Shown here one piece after another: positions 62,882 to 64,000 of a DNA stretch of 64,000 nt. Source of the DNA: Tardiphaga sp. (GTDB taxonomy: Bacteria > Pseudomonadota > Alphaproteobacteria > Rhizobiales > Xanthobacteraceae); NCBI GenBank assembly GCA_030147505.1, contig JASBVG010000009.1, forward strand, positions 62,001 to 126,000, read 5' to 3'. A program made the translations under genes and the position numbers. Under the pieces are notes generated by a model that did not search any database, had not been told where the DNA came from, and saw only the letters and a list, made by a program, of their open reading frames with translations. Positions within the stretch are counted from its first letter, which is position 1; each line of letters opens with the position of its first letter.

Positions 62882-63469
62882 ATGCCCGAAAAGTCGCCCA
62901 AGATCGTCATTGTCGACGAAAGCCCGATCCGGGCGGCCATCCTTGAAGAAGGACTGCGCGAGGCTGGCTATAGCGACGTGCATCACATCCGGGAAATGCA
63001 AAATCTGCTGGCCCGGATTTACCAGCTCGATCCCGAAGTGATCCTGATCGACCTCGAAAATCCGAGCCGGGACGTGCTGGAACAAATGTTCCAGGTATCG
63101 CGGGCCGTTCGCCGGCCGGTCGCGATGTTCGTCGACCAGAGCGATGCCGAGTCGGCGCGGGCTTCGGTGGAGGCGGGGGTATCCTCCTACATCGTGGATG
63201 GGCTCAAAAAAGAGCGGATCAAGCCGATCCTCGATCTGTGCATCTCGCGCTTCAACGCCTTCTCCAAGCTGCAGGACGAGCTCGAGCGCACCAAGTCGGC
63301 GCTCGAAGAGCGCAAGATCATCGACCGCGCCAAGGGCATCGTGATGAAGCTCAAGGGCCTCAATGAAGAGGAGGCCTATGTATTGCTACGCTCCACGGCG
63401 ATGCGGGAGAAGAAGAAGATCGGCGAGATCGCGCAGTCGATCATCACCACAGCGGAGCTTTTGAAATGA
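62882..63469 (+). CDS. nasT: ANTAR-domain antiterminator NasT
   Basis: 195 residues from ATG 62882. The first 120 residues are receiver-like ([25 protein letters not shown] with the acceptor-position Asp about 57, SYIVDGLKK). A linking helix ([16 protein letters not shown]) leads to the ANTAR domain (about 140-195: [24 protein letters not shown]). NasT binds leader-RNA hairpins of nitrate-assimilation operons and lets transcription proceed; NasS holds it inactive when nitrate or nitrite is absent. The next gene, overlapping by four bases (ATGA), encodes a NasS-like protein, which secures the assignment. Confidence 0.93.
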   Translation: MPEKSPKIVIVDESPIRAAILEEGLREAGYSDVHHIREMQNLLARIYQLDPEVILIDLENPSRDVLEQMFQVSRAVRRPVAMFVDQSDAESARASVEAGVSSYIVDGLKKERIKPILDLCISRFNAFSKLQDELERTKSALEERKIIDRAKGIVMKLKGLNEEEAYVLLRSTAMREKKKIGEIAQSIITTAELLK

Positions 63470-64000
63470 CCCAGCCGCTTCGCATCGGTTTCATTCCGCT
63501 GGTGGACGCCGCCGCGCTGATCGTCGCCGTCGATAAAGGCTTTGCCAGGGACGAGGGGCTGGATGTCGAACTCGCCCGCGAAGTGTCGTGGTCAAATGTC
63601 CGCGACAAGCTGAATATAGGCCTGTTCGAGGCCGCGCATCTGCTGGCGCCGGTCGCCATCGCGTCCAGTCTCGGACTCGGACATGTGAAGGTGCCGATCG
63701 TGGCGCCGTTCAATCTCGGCATCAATGGCAATGCGATCACAGTGTCGCCGGCACTGCATGCGGCGATCATGTCGGAACTGGATGGCGATCCTACCGATCC
63801 GATGGCGACGGCACAGGCGCTCCGCCGCGTGGCGGTGGCACGGGCGCGGGCAGGGGCCGATCCGCTGACTTTCGGCATGACTTTCCCGTTCTCCACCCAT
63901 AACTACCAGCTCCGTTTCTGGATGGCCGCAGGCGGTGTCGATCCCGACGAAGATGTACGGCTCGTGGTGTTGCCGCCGCCTTACATGGTGGAAAGTCTCG
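63466..64000 (+). CDS. nasS: NasS-type nitrate/nitrite sensor (NrtA/CmpA-like binding protein), 3' end cut by the window
   Basis: 178 codons are visible, starting [20 protein letters not shown] at an ATG that overlaps the nasT stop. The sequence follows the NrtA/CmpA binding-protein family (VDKGFARDEGLDVELARE, HLLAPVAIASSLGLG, TFGMTFPFSTHNYQLRFWMA). There is no signal peptide or lipobox, which separates the cytoplasmic sensor NasS from the exported NrtA. With NasT it forms the nitrate-responsive regulatory pair. Nitrate transport and reductase genes are expected beyond 64000. Confidence 0.92.
   Translation, partial: MTQPLRIGFIPLVDAAALIVAVDKGFARDEGLDVELAREVSWSNVRDKLNIGLFEAAHLLAPVAIASSLGLGHVKVPIVAPFNLGINGNAITVSPALHAAIMSELDGDPTDPMATAQALRRVAVARARAGADPLTFGMTFPFSTHNYQLRFWMAAGGVDPDEDVRLVVLPPPYMVESL

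Overview
The window looks like chromosomal DNA of an alphaproteobacterium of the Bradyrhizobium / Rhodopseudomonas / Afipia / Tardiphaga group (Nitrobacteraceae). The evidence is GC-rich sequence, an ndvB/ndvC-type cyclic beta-glucan locus, the gene order glmU - glmS - DUF502 - recG - sdhE - mfd, and rhizobial-type palindromic intergenic repeats. I see no insertion sequence, prophage, integrase or CRISPR array. The left edge cuts a giant exoprotein gene and the right edge cuts nasS.

Layout. 2-4225 is the 3' end of a filamentous-haemagglutinin-like (DUF3739) gene. 4.5-9.7 kb holds small or secreted proteins of mostly unknown role: a zinc-ribbon protein, a BrnA-like antitoxin without a toxin, a secreted caspase-fold protein, a DMT-type permease, two small secreted proteins and a formyltransferase-fold enzyme. 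9.97-15.35 kb is one iron-uptake operon: siderophore receptor, DUF4198 protein, DUF3649 protein, PepSY membrane protein and DUF3325 protein. A tRNA-Lys follows. 15.6-21.3 kb is the cyclic beta-(1,3)/(1,6)-glucan locus. 21.4-33.9 kb is housekeeping: a SPOR-like membrane protein, amino-sugar synthesis (glmU, glmS), repair (recG, mfd) and sdhE. 33.9-41.4 kb carries a degenerate GGDEF protein, a degenerate acyl-CoA-ligase-like protein paired with a peptide-binding protein, an IalB-family protein, HspQ and a Bug-type binding protein.

41.8-56.9 kb is the most notable region. It holds a VreA-like STN/TonB-C protein, an ECF sigma factor and a FecR-type anti-sigma factor, followed directly by a 4166-residue DUF3739 exoprotein. 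A near-consensus Pho box (13 of 14 positions) lies about 80 bp before the first gene and a weaker one lies before the exoprotein. This matches the logic of the Pseudomonas aeruginosa VreA/VreI/VreR cell-surface signalling system, which responds to phosphate starvation and is linked to a two-partner-secretion exoprotein. Here the exoprotein is directly linked and no TpsB transporter gene is visible. 57-64 kb returns to ordinary genes: an AEC transporter, a UbiH-type hydroxylase, a TerC protein, a quinone oxidoreductase, rimO, and the nitrate-responsive pair nasT/nasS.

Overall, the region combines cell-envelope and surface functions (exoproteins, glucans, amino sugars, IalB) with nutrient sensing (iron, phosphate, nitrate).
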